Assembly: GCA_947458985.1 (NCBI GenBank)
Contig: CANHBA010000009.1
Span: 1-24,184, forward strand
Length of the DNA stretch: 24,184 nt
Reading direction: 5' to 3'
Source of the DNA: Flavobacteriales bacterium
GTDB lineage: Bacteria; Bacteroidota; Bacteroidia; Flavobacteriales_D; Crocinitomicaceae
Part shown: piece by piece, positions 1 through 8,288 of the stretch
Layout: every line of letters begins with the position of its first letter
Position numbering within the stretch: position 1 is the first letter of the stretch
Position numbers and translations under genes: made by a program
The notes under the pieces: generated by a model
Seen by the model: the letters and a program-made list of their open reading frames with translations, nothing else
Database searches by the model: none
Told to the model about the DNA's origin: nothing

Positions 1-2148
1 CGGAATCATGGATACGAGAATAATGCGCATGGAGCGGAACAAAAAGGCCATCATGATTGCAATAGAAATGATTGCAAAGATGAGACTCTGTAAAAGGTTT
101 ACAAATAGGTATTTGGTGCCTTCGGTCTGAACAACTTTAATTCCGGTAAAGACTAAGTCGTATTTTTCGGCATCTATAGCGCTTCTGAGGTTTTTGTTGA
201 ATTGTTTGTTCCCGGCGTACGCTTTGATTTTTTCAGGGTCCATGTCCAAAGCCATTTGTTTTTGGTCATTGCCCTTCGAAACCAACGCTGTTAGGTTATT
301 GAAGACACCTGTGTGTTCATAAATGATGCTATCTAACGCAGCTGTATTTCCTTTTGTAATTTTAGTGTAGAGTCGGTCGAGTGTTTTTTGATCCGGATTG
401 AGGATTTCGTTGGTTTTGATTTTGAGTGCATCTAAGGCAGGCCCAACTTTATCGACGTTGAGGTCTTTCATTTGCATGCGGATGCGCAGCGTTGTTTTAC
501 TCGTATCAACAAGGTTTTTTAAAGATATAGAACCACCGTTTAAACTACTTAAGTCAAGTTTGTCTATGTACTTTTTAAGCCGGAGTTTGTCGCGATTTGA
601 TATCAGGGTGTACTTACTTGGGTCGCCGCCATGGTAAGCCATGTTGATAGACTTGATGAGGTCGACATAAGAGATGCTTTTAGAAAAGAGGGTGTCTTTG
701 GCAAAAGTGCTTTGGATTTCCTCCACCTTACGCATGGTTTCAGCATTGAATAAGCGCCCCTTTTCTTTATAATTAACGGTAATTTCAAATGGAATAGAAC
801 CGCCAAAATTGTGCTCCACGAATTTGAGGTCTTGTAGAATAGGGTCGTCTGGAGGGAGGTCACTGGTGACATTACCTGTAGAAATAATTTTAGTCATGCC
901 GTACAGACTGAAGATCACCAACAAAATAGATGAAACATATACCCAAGGACGATACTTGGTAACAACTTTAACAATGATTTCAATAAAACCTTGCGAATAA
1001 ACTCGACTCAGGTGCTTGAGGTGACGCGGTTTTGGCGGTTTAGCGAATGAAGCGAAAATTGGAATGATTGCCAAGGAAAGCACAAATACCATCATGATAT
1101 TCCAACTAGAAATCAAGCCAAATTGTGCGAGTTTATCGGAACTTGTAAAAGTCACAAAACCAACTGCAGTTGTGAGGTTTGTTAAAAATGTAATGGAACC
1201 AATGCGTTTGACCATCACGAACAAGGCCCGCATTTTATTTTCGAGCCGCACGTATTCCTGATGGTACCTGGTAATGAGAAAGACGCAGTTGGGAACGCCA
1301 ATCACAATTAAAAGTGGTGGAATGAGCGCCATGATGATCGAAAGCTCATAGCCCATAAAGGCAATGCTACCTAGTGCCCAAATCACGGAGATAAATACCA
1401 CCACATTACAAAGCAGTACCACATAAAGCGAGCGGAAAAAGATGAACAATAGGAGTGAAGAAGCTAATATAGACAAACCCAAGAAGATGTACATTTCAGC
1501 TACAATGCGCTTAGCGACCACAACGCGTATGTGAGGTAAGCCTGCAAAGTATACCTTGCCAAAATGGTTTTCGTATTCATTGGCAAGTTCTTCTATTTTA
1601 AGAACAACACCAGATTTTTTAGGATTGGAAAGAACTTTTTCATCGATGCCTATCATTAATAAGGACACATTGCTGGTGTCGTTGTAGAGCAGTCCACGGT
1701 AGATTGGGTTTTTGCGGATTTCGCTTTGAACAGCTTCTATAGATTTATCTCTGAAGGTGGTATCCGAAAAAATACGGTGAATTTCAAATTCATTTTTTTT
1801 GATGTTGTTGGTCATCCCAAAGAGGGTGGCTTCAGATACAACGTTGTCTACCCCTTTGATTTTTAAAATTTGGTAACCGAGTTCACGCCATTTTTTGAAG
1901 TTGGTTTCGGTATAAAGGGAGTCTGTCTGTACGGCAATAACGAGAGTTGACCCATCTTCTCCAAATTGTAATTTGAACTTTTCGTAGTCCATTTGAATAG
2001 GGTCGTCTTTGGGAAGGGTGTTGCCAAAGCGGTTGTCGACTTTTAGAGCTGTGGCAGCATAGTAGCCAAAAAACACCGTGATGATGGCAATAATAGCCAG
2101 TATAAACAAGCGATTTCTTAATATAAAACTGGCTATTCTACTCCACAT
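1..2148 (-). CDS. RND/MMPL-family exporter, C-terminus cut by window edge
   Basis: The frame is open from an ATG at 2148 to the first base, 716 codons with no stop, and the 3' end lies outside the window. It encodes an inner-membrane proton-driven exporter of the RND superfamily (COG1033/MMPL type). Visible order: one membrane helix at residues 14-34, a large periplasmic domain, a sterol-sensing-like helix bundle at about 217-365 (including the run PPLLIVIGVPNCVFLITRYH), a second-half helix at about 397-416, a second periplasmic domain, and the start of the second bundle at 677-716. The motif LPKDDP after helix 1 and its echo LPPDDP after the second-half helix show the internal duplication of the family. 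Such proteins are usually about 770-800 residues, so only the last few helices are missing. The substrate is unknown; relatives move lipids or hopanoids, but nothing here fixes that. It lies 89 bases downstream of the TonB receptor, on the same strand. Confidence 0.9.
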   Translation of the reverse strand, partial: MWSRIASFILRNRLFILAIIAIITVFFGYYAATALKVDNRFGNTLPKDDPIQMDYEKFKLQFGEDGSTLVIAVQTDSLYTETNFKKWRELGYQILKIKGVDNVVSEATLFGMTNNIKKNEFEIHRIFSDTTFRDKSIEAVQSEIRKNPIYRGLLYNDTSNVSLLMIGIDEKVLSNPKKSGVVLKIEELANEYENHFGKVYFAGLPHIRVVVAKRIVAEMYIFLGLSILASSLLLFIFFRSLYVVLLCNVVVFISVIWALGSIAFMGYELSIIMALIPPLLIVIGVPNCVFLITRYHQEYVRLENKMRALFVMVKRIGSITFLTNLTTAVGFVTFTSSDKLAQFGLISSWNIMMVFVLSLAIIPIFASFAKPPKPRHLKHLSRVYSQGFIEIIVKVVTKYRPWVYVSSILLVIFSLYGMTKIISTGNVTSDLPPDDPILQDLKFVEHNFGGSIPFEITVNYKEKGRLFNAETMRKVEEIQSTFAKDTLFSKSISYVDLIKSINMAYHGGDPSKYTLISNRDKLRLKKYIDKLDLSSLNGGSISLKNLVDTSKTTLRIRMQMKDLNVDKVGPALDALKIKTNEILNPDQKTLDRLYTKITKGNTAALDSIIYEHTGVFNNLTALVSKGNDQKQMALDMDPEKIKAYAGNKQFNKNLRSAIDAEKYDLVFTGIKVVQTEGTKYLFVNLLQSLIFAIISIAIMMAFLFRSMRIILVSMIP

Positions 2149-2237
2149 GCGACTAAATGTACAAAAAATTGAGGCGTGAAGTTACGAATTATTGTCTAAT
2201 TGACCCTAATTAAGTAAGTCGGAGGTCTTTTACAGGT

Positions 2238-4466
2238 TTAAAGCTTCATTTTTAGACCCAAAACGAAAGTTCTGGGCAATGCAGAGCGGTATCCCTGCGG
2301 TAGATTAGCCACGATTTGAAGATTGTTTGCTATGTTTTGAATGGTGCCGTAAAGCGTCCATTGTTTGTTTAGCTCCACATTACAGGAGAAATCAATGATG
2401 GTAAAGCCCTTGATGCTATTTACAAGTGCATAATTTTCATTTGAAATGGCTACAATGCTCTGGTCTTGTCCGGGTGTGGTTCTGGTGGTTCCTATATAAT
2501 TTGCGCTTAGTAAAGCGTTCCATTTTTGATGTTCAAGCCCGACACTGCAGTTCAATAAGTGTGGCGCAATAAAAGGAATGAAGTCGCCGCTATTGATCTG
2601 CCCCATTCCCCAATCGCCACCACCATTTATAAATGTTTCTGCAAAGGTTGCTTTGGTAAAAGTATAATTCAGGTGGAGGGGCACTTGAATGCTTGGCATA
2701 AAAGGCAATTTCATCAGGTATTGAGTGCTCAATTCCAAACCTTGAACTAATGCTTTGCCTGCATTGAATTGATCACCTGTTCCTAAACCACCACCTGAAA
2801 TATTATCGGAACCGAGTAAATTTTGATAAGCGCTTCTGAATAGTGCCGCCTGAATTTGCAATTTCTTTGAAAGCATTCTGTAGCCGAGCTCATAGTTGAG
2901 TGCTTCTTCGGAAAGGGCTTGTTCTCCGCTTGTTGTATTTGGCATTCCAGGAGGTGAAAATCCTTTGTGAACACCTGTGAAGAAACTATTTTTCTCGTTG
3001 AGATCATAATATATGCTAGCGCCCGGAAGCCAAATCTGTATTTGGTTAGCTGCAGTTTTTAGATCGGCGCCTGTTCTTGCAAAATCAGCGGTACCATAGT
3101 TAAGAAAACCTAATGTGATCAATTCTTGTCTGATACCCGTGTTGAGTGTCCAATGTTTATAATGAAGCTGGTAATTGAGATAGCCAGCAAAGCTTGTGCC
3201 TTGTCTGATTTGGTTTTCTTGATTACCTTGCTCTCCGCCATCGGTTAAAATCATTAGGCCATCGGTCATTTGGTATTTGCTTTGCGTGCCATATCTGTTG
3301 GCTTCGTCTTGATGTAGACGCAAGCCGAGTTCTATTGACTGTTCAATAGCTCCTGTCTTGAACTGATAACGCGCATTGGTTTGTAAGCCTTTTGTAATAT
3401 AATGTCGCGCTGCACTTCTGAAAATAACCTCTCCATTAGCTTGACCTGTCATGATTTGATAACCGAGCTGGTTCGTATTATTGTCAGAGATTATTGCGCT
3501 GATACTTTGCCCTCCGAAACTATTTGCTCGCCCCCAATCGCGGAACGTTTGAGTCAGATATCCGCTTGTTGTAATTTGTAAATGTTTGAAAGGCGTAATC
3601 ACATGTTGCAAAACGACATGATTATGAAATAAATTCAAAAGGTCTTTTTGTGTGCCGGAATATCTGCGCAAAGGGTTTTCTTGAAAATCAGTAAAATTTA
3701 AGCCTAAGTAGGTTTCATTTGCGTTTTCTTCGGTATGTAGTACTTTAAGCTGAACACTTTGTTGCACTCGAGCAGCGGCTTTGCTTTGCCAACGCACTTT
3801 TCCGAGGTAATCCCGACGATCAAAACCGGTGTTACCACCGCCGTCAAGTTCTCTAAATCCCCTGGTTGCCAAACGATTTATTTCAAATAAATAACTCAGT
3901 TGTCCTTTGGTGTCGCCAACCCAAAAGCGTTGCTGATTCAAGGCAAAGCTACCATAGCTTGCTTGTGCGAAAGCTTTAAATGTAGTCGGAATGCCAGTGG
4001 ATAATAAATTAATTGCGCCACCGATGGTATAGGGCCCATATTTAATTTGACTACTGCCCTTTAGTACTTCTATTCCGCTCATTCGCGCAAATGTTGGAAA
4101 ATAATAGGCAGCGGGGTCGGCATATGCAGCAGGTGCCATTAAAATGCCATCTTCCATTACTGTAATTTTTGCACTTCGATTTACTGGCGTTCCTCTCAAG
4201 CCAATGTTAGGTCTTAAACCAAATCCTTCTTCGTCGCGCACTTGAATACCTGGCATGCTTCGCAATACTTTATTGATATCGGCCTGATTCATTTTTTGAA
4301 GCTGTGTGTTGTTCACACGGCAACTCGAGCCACCGATGTATTTGTTTTGGAGCCCAATAATAGAAATACTTTGGGTTTCTATAGTTCTTAAAGAATCTGA
4401 AGAAGCGCTCGTTTGTCCAAAAGCTAATTCTGAAATCAACATGGTTAGGAAAAATATACGCTTCAT
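2238..4466 (-). CDS. FecA-like TonB-dependent outer-membrane receptor
   Basis: A 742-residue outer-membrane active transporter. Residues 1-17 form a signal peptide ending AFG before QTSAS. The plug domain follows at about residues 45-155, with typical stretches LRSMPGIQVRDEEG, NIGLRGTPVNRS, VMEDGILMAPAAYADP and YGPYTIGGAINL; these resemble the FecA (ferric dicitrate) subgroup more than the SusC group, and there is no N-terminal carboxypeptidase-D-like domain. The rest is a 22-strand type barrel rich in aromatic girdle residues, ending in VLGLKMKL. Iron-chelate uptake is the likely role from family knowledge; the true ligand cannot be read from sequence. No TonB, ExbB or periplasmic binding protein lies nearby. 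The gene has its own promoter and a 7-base inverted repeat just upstream, suggesting repression. Confidence 0.92.
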   Translation of the reverse strand: MKRIFFLTMLISELAFGQTSASSDSLRTIETQSISIIGLQNKYIGGSSCRVNNTQLQKMNQADINKVLRSMPGIQVRDEEGFGLRPNIGLRGTPVNRSAKITVMEDGILMAPAAYADPAAYYFPTFARMSGIEVLKGSSQIKYGPYTIGGAINLLSTGIPTTFKAFAQASYGSFALNQQRFWVGDTKGQLSYLFEINRLATRGFRELDGGGNTGFDRRDYLGKVRWQSKAAARVQQSVQLKVLHTEENANETYLGLNFTDFQENPLRRYSGTQKDLLNLFHNHVVLQHVITPFKHLQITTSGYLTQTFRDWGRANSFGGQSISAIISDNNTNQLGYQIMTGQANGEVIFRSAARHYITKGLQTNARYQFKTGAIEQSIELGLRLHQDEANRYGTQSKYQMTDGLMILTDGGEQGNQENQIRQGTSFAGYLNYQLHYKHWTLNTGIRQELITLGFLNYGTADFARTGADLKTAANQIQIWLPGASIYYDLNEKNSFFTGVHKGFSPPGMPNTTSGEQALSEEALNYELGYRMLSKKLQIQAALFRSAYQNLLGSDNISGGGLGTGDQFNAGKALVQGLELSTQYLMKLPFMPSIQVPLHLNYTFTKATFAETFINGGGDWGMGQINSGDFIPFIAPHLLNCSVGLEHQKWNALLSANYIGTTRTTPGQDQSIVAISNENYALVNSIKGFTIIDFSCNVELNKQWTLYGTIQNIANNLQIVANLPQGYRSALPRTFVLGLKMKL

Positions 4467-4496
4467 TTTTATTTAGATTAAATATAAATAACGAGG

Positions 4497-4504
4497 CAAA
4501 AGTA
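4497..4504 (-). promoter_or_regulatory. Candidate -7 box of the TonB receptor promoter
   Basis: On the minus strand this reads TACTTTTG, an exact match to the Bacteroidota -7 consensus TAnnTTTG, 30 bases upstream of the receptor ATG at 4466. No exact TTTG -33 box is present at the expected distance; a TTTC lies there, inside the nearby inverted repeat. Confidence 0.55.
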
Positions 4505-4524
4505 GGAGGTCTTTAGGCATTTGG

Positions 4525-4546
4525 AAATACCTACAATGTGGTATTT
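4525..4546. promoter_or_regulatory. Inverted repeat, candidate operator of the TonB receptor
   Basis: Perfect 7-base arms AAATACC and GGTATTT are separated by 8 bases (TACAATGT). The element sits about 20 bases upstream of the receptor's -7 box, where the -33 region should be, so a bound protein could block initiation. The TACA...TGT core recalls operators of BlaI/CopY-type repressors, but that link is only a resemblance. Confidence 0.45.
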
Positions 4547-4553
4547 TATGATG

Positions 4554-4587
4554 TTGGTCGATAAAAATAAATAGCTTTGTCGACCAA
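4554..4587. promoter_or_regulatory. Inverted repeat flanking the lysE-family promoter
   Basis: Perfect 8-base arms TTGGTCGA and TCGACCAA are separated by 18 bases. The -7 box of the LysE-family gene lies inside the spacer and abuts the right arm. This is the geometry of an operator whose occupancy would cover the promoter. No T-run follows either arm, so a terminator is unlikely. Confidence 0.45.
4572..4579 (+). promoter_or_regulatory. Candidate -7 box of the LysE-family gene
   Basis: The sequence TAGCTTTG matches TAnnTTTG exactly and ends 29 bases before the ATG at 4609. The nearest upstream TTG is only 15 bases away, shorter than the usual 17-23, so the -33 element is uncertain. Confidence 0.55.
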
Positions 4588-4608
4588 AAACGAATAGATA
4601 GAAAGCAA

Positions 4609-5208
4609 ATGACTGAGATAGTGCTGTATGGTTTTTTAACAGGAATGGTTATGAGTATCATGCTCGGCACGGTCTTCTTCGCCTTGGTCCAAAACAGCAT
4701 AGACCATGGCTTTAAAACGGGTGTCTTCATCTCAATTGGTGTAATCGCTTCGGATATTTTGTTGATTTCATTGAGCTGGTTCAATGCAGAATTGATTCCG
4801 GAAGGCAGCACAACTGATTGGATTGTGCGGCTTTGTGGCGCCACCTTTTTACTTTTTTACGGCCTTTCCAACCTATTCAAAAAAGAAAACATAACCTATC
4901 CAAAAACCGAGAAAAAGCAAGTTGCTAAATTCGTTTCAATGGGCTTTTTGCTCAACGTGCTTAATCCGGGTAATTATATCGGATGGTTGGCAATTACTAC
5001 TCAACTTCAAACCGTTGCAAAGTATAGTTTGTCTGAGGCTGTATTTTATTTTGTAGGGGCCTTGAGTGCTATTTTTAGCATGGAATGTCTCATCTCATGG
5101 GGCGCTTCCTTCTTAAAACCATACATCACTGCACGCTTTTTGCGCTTGGTCAATAGACTTGTTGGCGTTTTATTTATTGGTTTTGCTATCGCGTTATTCT
5201 TTTACTAA
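4609..5208 (+). CDS. LysE-family amino-acid/metabolite exporter
   Basis: A 199-residue inner-membrane protein with about six hydrophobic helices, the usual size for LysE/RhtB translocators, which export amino acids or similar small molecules using the proton gradient. The N-terminal region (residues 5-50, with ALVQNSIDHGFKTGVFISIG and then IASDILLI) aligns by eye with the conserved first hairpin of the family; the middle has LLNVLNPGNYIGWL, the second conserved loop with its NP motif. The substrate is unknown. It is transcribed away from the TonB receptor, and its 3' end overlaps the end of the facing capA-like gene by 15 bases, so the two transcripts run into each other with no room for a terminator outside coding sequence. 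Confidence 0.88.
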   Translation: MTEIVLYGFLTGMVMSIMLGTVFFALVQNSIDHGFKTGVFISIGVIASDILLISLSWFNAELIPEGSTTDWIVRLCGATFLLFYGLSNLFKKENITYPKTEKKQVAKFVSMGFLLNVLNPGNYIGWLAITTQLQTVAKYSLSEAVFYFVGALSAIFSMECLISWGASFLKPYITARFLRLVNRLVGVLFIGFAIALFFY

Positions 5209-6573
5209 GAACCGCTTAAGATTTCCTTTTAAAATATACGTTTCAGCAAAGGATTTCAGTTCTTCAAATTCTTTTTGTGCGTTTATATCGCCTTCTAATA
5301 ACTGAGGGTTTGCAATCAATTTTTGGTAATCCAATAATTGCAGCGCTTGTACATTGCCGTTGGTGATTTCGGCATAATTGTAAAATAATTTAGCTTGCAA
5401 GTCAGTCAATACCACTTTGTCCTCGATTTTAGAGAGTTCAAATTTCAGTAGCAATGGCAATTTGCACCATTTATGAATGTCGTAGGCTATAAAATCGCCC
5501 TGAGAATAGACAATTGTACTTTGTTTGGCTAGCCCAGTAAACGGATCCTTGAGATCTAAAAACTCGATGGGTTGAGCATTGTGCGGATGGCCGCCAAGCA
5601 CGAGGTCAATGCCGGTTTCTTTGCAAATTTGATGCATGTTGTCTACAATGACTTTTGACGGATACGGCTGATACGCGCAGCCCATATGTAAGAACGCAAT
5701 CAAAAATTCAGCGCCTCTTTCTCTGGCTTGTTTGGCTTGTGCTACAATCAAAGAAATATCCGGATTGGCTTCGTTGAGGTTCATGTGATTGGCTAAGTAA
5801 GATTTGCCAGGTGGGCAAACCAACGCATTTAAGGAAAACGTGTAGGATAAAAATGCGACTTTGATGCCGTTCTTTTCTAGGATCGGAAATTGGTCGCGCT
5901 CATCCAAAGACCGCGCCGTTCCAACGTGTGTGATATTTTGAGCATCTAAAAATTGAAGCGTTTCAAGCACGCCCGCCTCGCCCTGATCCAAAGAGTGGTT
6001 ATTGGCTGTAGACAGCACATCAAAACCCTTGTATTTGCCAAACCCAGAAAAAACACCAAACATGTCTTCGTTTGCATTGAAGTACATATTACTGAGCATG
6101 ACTTCTGGCACATACGAGGCTGGTTTTTTTGGATGTAGCGGCGTTTCAAGATTACCTACTACTAAATCAGCATTGAAGAAAAAGTCACCACTATCTTGCC
6201 AAATTTTTTGACACTGTGTTGAAGTGATACAGAAGTAGGGCATGAGGTCGCCGCCCGAGCTAAGCGTAATTTTTTGGGTGCTTTTAGAAATGGCTTTACT
6301 TTGAAACTTCGCTCCTTGACTTTGAAAGTATTCTTCAAGCCCCGCGCCTTTATCTCCTTTAAGGATTGCGCGGTAGTAATATTTATAACCAAAATAAAGT
6401 TGCTGCTTTCGCGTCATTTTGCGCGGGTCTTCATGATGGCCTTCCAACGGTTGCTCCCAATCTTGTCCACCTAAAACCTTGCGCATTTTAAAAAGTAAGC
6501 GCACCAAGCCAACCAAAAACTTCCCCTTTAAGGAAATGGGCCGGACAGGGTTGTAGTGTTTTGGGTCAAGCAT
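5194..6573 (-). CDS. CapA-family metallophosphatase-like protein
   Basis: A 459-residue member of the CapA/PgsA family (PGA_cap domain, calcineurin-like fold), whose best-known members help make or export poly-gamma-glutamate capsule. Visible family motifs in order: SGGDLMPYF (Asp109), VVGNLETPL (Asn141), STANNHSLDQGEAG (Asn192, His193), FLHMG (His296), LVLGGHPHNAQP (His329, His331) and YSQGDF. These are the metal-binding positions of the fold. The first 100 residues are basic and have no clear signal peptide or membrane helix, so a cytoplasmic location or non-classical export is possible. No capB/capC ligase genes are present, and many CapA homologues have no proven capsule role. It follows the FISUMP lipoprotein gene by 8 bases, so they are probably co-transcribed. 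Confidence 0.88.
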   Translation of the reverse strand: MLDPKHYNPVRPISLKGKFLVGLVRLLFKMRKVLGGQDWEQPLEGHHEDPRKMTRKQQLYFGYKYYYRAILKGDKGAGLEEYFQSQGAKFQSKAISKSTQKITLSSGGDLMPYFCITSTQCQKIWQDSGDFFFNADLVVGNLETPLHPKKPASYVPEVMLSNMYFNANEDMFGVFSGFGKYKGFDVLSTANNHSLDQGEAGVLETLQFLDAQNITHVGTARSLDERDQFPILEKNGIKVAFLSYTFSLNALVCPPGKSYLANHMNLNEANPDISLIVAQAKQARERGAEFLIAFLHMGCAYQPYPSKVIVDNMHQICKETGIDLVLGGHPHNAQPIEFLDLKDPFTGLAKQSTIVYSQGDFIAYDIHKWCKLPLLLKFELSKIEDKVVLTDLQAKLFYNYAEITNGNVQALQLLDYQKLIANPQLLEGDINAQKEFEELKSFAETYILKGNLKRFLVKE

Positions 6574-6581
6574 GAACGCGG

Positions 6582-7268
6582 TTAATTTCTAAGGCAACGC
6601 ACAGAAAAACCAACAGTGCGATATGATGAACCAAAAAGCGGATTGAATTGATTTTTGCGCAAATGAAATGCATTGGCGCTGTAGCCATTAGTTGTGTCTT
6701 TGCTCCAAAAACTGGCGTATTCATCTATATTGGCAAACCCCCCACTTTCTTTGCGATAGCCTGAGCCATACGCATGAAATTTTAAGACATCGGCATCTGG
6801 GTACGCACCAATAAACGACGAATGTTGCAAGGCCATAGCGTCTAGGTCTTGTTTTTGTAGAGCAGCTTTTAAATCTTTCCAATCTGAATCAGTAGCCATG
6901 CGCCAGCCTTTTGGTGCCAAACCTCTTGGGTCGTTCACTGCATACCAATTATAGAGCTTTCCGAATTTTTCACCCAGTTTTGGATTGTTGTTGTAATAAC
7001 ACCAAGCAGGTGTACCTGTGCCGCCCGCTTTTTTCCATTCTTCAGCAGTTTTGGCTTGCTTGATGGCGTCTCCGTTTTTAAAATGTGGCTCGTTTAAGTT
7101 TTGATTCATCCAGGTTAGCTCCCCAATAAGGCAAGTGCCATAGGTCTGGCTTGGTTCTACTTCTTTGTAGACAATTGCTTTTTTCTTTTTGGCTTTGGGT
7201 TCTTTGGAGGCTGAAGAACAAGCACCAAATAAAAAACCTGAAAGGATAAGTAGAAAGGTGTAGCGCAT
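6582..7268 (-). CDS. FISUMP-domain lipoprotein
   Basis: A 228-residue secreted lipoprotein. I choose the ATG at 7268 because it opens a signal peptide, MRYTFLLILSGFLFGAC, with the lipid-attachment cysteine at residue 17; the longer frame from 7343 would run through the tRNA terminator. After a short lysine-rich linker, residues 40-228 form the Fibrobacter succinogenes major paralogous domain (FISUMP, C-type-lectin-like fold): GKLYNWYAVNDPRGLAPKGW near residue 103, FWSKDT at 187 and the terminal GFSVRCLRN. These domains are common on Bacteroidota surface proteins and may bind ligands, but the function is not established. Co-transcription with the capA-like gene 8 bases downstream is likely. 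Confidence 0.87.
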   Translation of the reverse strand: MRYTFLLILSGFLFGACSSASKEPKAKKKKAIVYKEVEPSQTYGTCLIGELTWMNQNLNEPHFKNGDAIKQAKTAEEWKKAGGTGTPAWCYYNNNPKLGEKFGKLYNWYAVNDPRGLAPKGWRMATDSDWKDLKAALQKQDLDAMALQHSSFIGAYPDADVLKFHAYGSGYRKESGGFANIDEYASFWSKDTTNGYSANAFHLRKNQFNPLFGSSYRTVGFSVRCLRN

Positions 7269-7310
7269 TTTTAAAAATATCAAAAATGTTTGGAAAAAGT
7301 GAATTGATTT

Positions 7311-7348
7311 AAAACAAAAAACCCTCAATTCGTTCAGAATCAAGGGTT
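7311..7348 (-). terminator. Rho-independent terminator of the tRNA transcript
   Basis: On the minus strand, 7348-7337 pairs with 7331-7320 as a 12-base stem (including two G-U pairs) around a 5-base loop, followed by a T-rich tail with one G. It lies 16 bases past the tRNA-Leu end and before the FISUMP start, isolating the lipoprotein gene from the tRNAs. Confidence 0.85.
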
Positions 7349-7364
7349 AATTTCACAATAATTG

Positions 7365-7448
7365 TACTCGAGGCGGGACTTGAACCCGCACGGGCAAATG
7401 CCCACAGGATTTTAAGTCCGGCGTGTCTACCGATTCCACCACTCGAGC
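7365..7448 (-). tRNA. tRNA-Leu(UAA)
   Basis: An 84-base class II tRNA with acceptor GCTCGAG pairing CTCGAGT (first pair G-U), D-arm TGGTGGAATCGGTAGACA, anticodon loop CTTAAAA (anticodon TAA), a long variable arm (GGGC/GCCC stem) and T-arm GCGGGTTCAAGTCCCGC. The discriminator is A and CCA is not encoded. The anticodon stem CCGGA/TCCTG carries a C-U mismatch at its second pair (28:42). It is seven bases downstream of tRNA-Gly. Confidence 0.95.
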
Positions 7449-7455
7449 TCAAAAG

Positions 7456-7528
<73 letters not shown>

Positions 7529-7572
7529 TTGAAACTCCCATTATTGCGCGGCCTTTGCTTTGCTAGGGGCGA

Positions 7573-7603
7573 CAAAGTTAATTATTTTTTTAATTTTTCA
7601 AAA
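7573..7603 (-). promoter_or_regulatory. Promoter of the tRNA-Gly/tRNA-Leu unit
   Basis: The minus strand carries TTTTG (7603-7599), an 18-base spacer, and TAACTTTG (7580-7573), a full match to the Bacteroidota -33/-7 promoter. The -7 box ends 44 bases before the mature tRNA-Gly 5' end. It lies in the gap after the carotenoid genes, so the tRNAs need not depend on read-through. Confidence 0.75.
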
Positions 7604-7610
7604 TACAAAA

Positions 7611-8288
7611 TCAATTTTCCTTGCGATTTTTTAAAGAAAAATACATCCAGGTAAGTGGCAAGAGCAAAGAGTAGTTGTAGTAGAGGTCTTCAAAAGGGAT
7701 GCTGATCATGCGCCAGCCAATGATGTGTTGTCCACTGTACCAGACAATTGGAGCCTCCGTAACCGCCCCGGTGAGTATGCCATTGACAATAAAAAATGGA
7801 ATGAGGCAGAGCAAATACGCCCACATAAAATCTTGGTACCAACTTTTGTTGCGCAACAAAATTGTAAGTACCGCACTTAAAAATGTAGCTAGGAAAGTGT
7901 AATAATTGGTGCCGTATAATAAAATCCAAAGAGAAGATGTAGCTATAAATATAAAGGCGAAAAAAGGCGCAATGCGCTTTTGATTTCTATTTGGAAAATA
8001 GGCTTGAATGACTTTTAAAATGAAAATGAAATTGTAAGGGATCACTATAAAAAATAAGACCTCTTCCAAAGGTAGGTGCCCCAAATAAATCTTTAAGAGG
8101 TATTTAGGGTTGAAGCCCCAAACGCCCCATTGGGTAAACAATTCATCCCAAATGAGAAAAGGAACAGCAACTATAAGCGTTGCGATGATTACAAAACGCC
8201 ATTCTTTAAAAAACGCCACCTTTTTGTCAAAACTGAGCGCAAAAGGCCCTGCAAATGAAAGTAAGATGACCCAAGCGTACAGACTCAT
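7611..8288 (-). CDS. Lycopene cyclase, CrtYc/CrtYd-type fused membrane protein
   Basis: A 225-residue integral membrane protein of the small lycopene cyclase family, unlike the FAD-binding CrtY. Two repeat halves are visible, as expected for a fusion of the CrtYc and CrtYd subunits. The first half has FLIWDELFTQWGVWGFNP (44-61) and PLEEVLFFIVIPYNF (73-87); the second has IVWYSGQHIIGWRMISIPFE (181-200) followed by DLYYNY. The acidic PLEE and PFED patches are the conserved family motifs. The enzyme forms a beta-ionone ring at an end of lycopene. It is the last gene of the carotenoid run and its ATG overlaps the crtZ stop by 4 bases (ATGA), implying coupled translation. Whether it cyclises one or both ends cannot be read from sequence. 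Confidence 0.87.
   Translation of the reverse strand: MSLYAWVILLSFAGPFALSFDKKVAFFKEWRFVIIATLIVAVPFLIWDELFTQWGVWGFNPKYLLKIYLGHLPLEEVLFFIVIPYNFIFILKVIQAYFPNRNQKRIAPFFAFIFIATSSLWILLYGTNYYTFLATFLSAVLTILLRNKSWYQDFMWAYLLCLIPFFIVNGILTGAVTEAPIVWYSGQHIIGWRMISIPFEDLYYNYSLLLPLTWMYFSLKNRKEN

Noticed and set aside
398..1261. Three plus-strand frames of 63-79 residues and one minus frame at 603-872 inside the RND gene
   Set aside because: They lie over an uninterrupted 716-codon minus frame with strong family similarity.
2149..2237. Possible promoter TACATTTA just before the RND gene
   Set aside because: One mismatch from the -7 consensus and only five bases from the ATG, with no -33 box; too weak to list as a feature.
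7269..7343. A longer FISUMP protein starting at 7343
   Set aside because: It would run through the tRNA terminator and bury the lipoprotein signal peptide that begins at the ATG at 7268.
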